NCBI GenBank assembly: GCA_028277185.1
Contig: JANQGQ010000039.1
Coordinates: 124,001-188,000 of the forward strand
Length of the DNA stretch: 64,000 nucleotides
Direction: 5' to 3'
DNA from: Woeseiaceae bacterium
GTDB lineage: Bacteria; Pseudomonadota; Gammaproteobacteria; Steroidobacterales; Woeseiaceae
Below the pieces are notes generated by a model, which did no database searches, had not been told where the DNA came from, and saw nothing but the letters and a program-made list of their open reading frames with translations. This document shows positions 63,477-64,000 of this stretch, piece after piece (position 1 is the first letter of the stretch; every line of letters starts with the position of its first letter). The position numbers were made by a program, and so were the translations under genes.

Positions 63477-63640
63477 GGATCGTAGCTGTCGGGTCCGGCG
63501 AAGGAGCCGGTCGGATCCTCGAGGCTGAGCTCCGACGCCCCGGGGTCGTTGATGAGTTCCGCACAGCGCCGCTGTATCTCCGACAACTTCAGCGATACGT
63601 TCGATTCCGCCAGCGGTATCTCTTTGAATTCCTTGTCCAT
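63461..63640 (-). CDS. Small acidic protein, 59 aa, unknown
   Basis: Starts at ATG 63640 (MDKEFKEIPLAESNVSLKLS); a longer frame reaches 63718 but the upstream codons lie in regulatory sequence. Acidic, with a predicted helix (SLKLSEIQRRCAELIND) and a disordered C-terminus rich in Ser, Asp, Tyr (SFAGPDSYDPYDRG). It has a CRP-like site, a -10 element and a leader hairpin, which argue that it is expressed. No family recognised. Confidence 0.65.
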   Translation of the reverse strand: MDKEFKEIPLAESNVSLKLSEIQRRCAELINDPGASELSLEDPTGSFAGPDSYDPYDRG

Positions 63641-63659
63641 ACTTTCCGATTCCGATGAT

Positions 63660-63679
63660 CTGTCGCCATTCGGCGACAG
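63660..63679. promoter_or_regulatory. Perfect hairpin in the leader of the 59-aa gene
   Basis: CTGTCGCC (63660-63667), loop ATTC, GGCGACAG (63672-63679). It would form in the 5' leader about 20 nt before the start codon; a related CTGTC/GACAG pair lies at 63687-63706. It may control translation or RNA stability. Confidence 0.6.
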
Positions 63680-63693
63680 TTCGATGCTGTCGC

Positions 63694-63736
63694 AGTATAG
63701 AGACAGTCTCGCGGACAAAGTGTGAACTGCGTCACA
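63694..63736 (-). promoter_or_regulatory. CRP-type site with a class II promoter for the 59-aa gene
   Basis: TGTGA-ACTGCG-TCACA (63721-63736) is a perfect match to the CRP/Vfr/Clp half-site consensus. On the minus strand a -10 box TATACT lies at 63699-63694, placing +1 near 63687 and the site centre at -41.5, exactly the class II position. No good -35 is present, as expected for an activator-dependent promoter. Confidence 0.72.
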
Positions 63737-63737
63737 G

Positions 63738-63764
63738 CAAAAACCCCGAAAAACCGGGTTTTGG
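63738..63764 (-). terminator. Rho-independent terminator of the acyl carrier protein operon
   Basis: On the minus strand the stem AAAACCC / GGGTTTT (63762-63756 and 63747-63740) is followed by a T-run. It is 36 nt after the acyl carrier protein stop. Confidence 0.65.
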
Positions 63765-63799
63765 CCTGCTTATGTCGAATTCGGCGGCACCCTGGCGTT

Positions 63800-64000
63800 T
63801 CAGGTCCCGTCCCGCAGAAAGCCCGCAACTTCGCGCAGCGTCGGCACGTCGAACAGATCGCTTATGTCTACTTTACCCGGGTAGCGCTCGTCGATGGCGA
63901 GCACGATTTCCGTCAGCGTCAGCGAACTCAAGCCCGCCTCGAACAGGTTGTCGTCGGGACCGATTCTCAGCTCCTTAGAAAACTCGCTGGCGATCGTCAC
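63800..64000 (-). CDS. Acyl carrier protein (partial)
   Basis: 66 aa to the C-terminus; the gene probably continues past the window end, because the GTG at 64000 may be an internal codon. The phosphopantetheine attachment region is LFEAGLSSLTLTEIVLAIDERY, where the usual Asp-Ser-Leu reads Ser-Ser-Leu with the modified Ser kept. The later PTLREVAGFL is the fourth ACP helix. It is probably part of a secondary fatty-acid, polyketide or nonribosomal peptide cluster to the right. Confidence 0.85.
   Translation of the reverse strand: MTIASEFSKELRIGPDDNLFEAGLSSLTLTEIVLAIDERYPGKVDISDLFDVPTLREVAGFLRDGT

Noticed and set aside
1..64000. tRNA, rRNA, CRISPR arrays, insertion sequences, prophage genes
   Set aside because: None recognised on either strand; no regular spacer-repeat pattern and no transposase or integrase motif.

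Overview
The window comes from a GC-rich Gram-negative bacterium, most likely a gammaproteobacterium. The evidence is TonB-dependent uptake, two RND systems, an LpxR-type outer-membrane lipase, Fur-like boxes, a sigma-32-like promoter in front of htpX and sigma-54 control. I cannot name the genus; lineages such as Woeseiales, Steroidobacterales or Lysobacterales would fit. No rRNA, tRNA, CRISPR array, insertion sequence or prophage was seen. Genes are dense, and many overlap by 4 nt (ATGA/GTGA), which indicates tightly coupled operons.

Layout. 43-5822: an ABC-2 transporter (ATPase and two permeases) coupled to a DUF5916 outer-membrane-like protein. 6105-8798: an ADP-forming acyl-CoA synthetase fused to a GNAT domain. 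8967-13162: an AraC regulator, a soluble globin-PAS-PAS chemoreceptor and a CheW, bracketed by inverted copies of a 25-26 bp repeat. 13903-17004: a thioredoxin-like lipoprotein, a MarR regulator and a GNAT. 17171-21786: a SARP/BTAD-like domain fused to an alpha/beta hydrolase, then a homocysteine methyltransferase, an NSS transporter and a GNAT. 21776-29515: a divergent TetR and RND efflux operon (adaptor, pump, outer-membrane channel) that ends in lpxR, followed by a PQQ-type sugar dehydrogenase lipoprotein. 30955-38449: a Fur-linked iron region (small periplasmic protein, YbaN/DUF454, secreted unknown, TonB receptor, DUF3325, small membrane protein, PepSY reductase). 38611-45326: a mixed stress and redox stretch (beta-barrel, flavodoxin, Acg-type nitroreductase, Hsp20, UspA tandem, hydrolase, ferritin-like diiron protein, Rap1a/Tai-like protein).

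45419-53581 is the most coherent system. A sigma-54 promoter with an upstream cluster of TGTCCG/CGGACA half-sites precedes a 77-aa small ORF, a membrane-fusion adaptor, a MacB-type ATPase, two FtsX-type permeases, an NtrC-type sigma-54 activator, an NtrY-like histidine kinase and a small membrane protein. It looks like a self-regulated envelope exporter with its own sensor. A second RND pump and adaptor converges on it (53578-57835).

58061-64000: htpX with a heat-shock-type promoter and a strong terminator, a NaChBac-like sodium channel, a two-subunit molybdenum hydroxylase (IorAB type), a PrsW-family membrane protease, a 59-aa protein behind a well-formed class II CRP-type promoter, and the C-terminal part of an acyl carrier protein running off the window.
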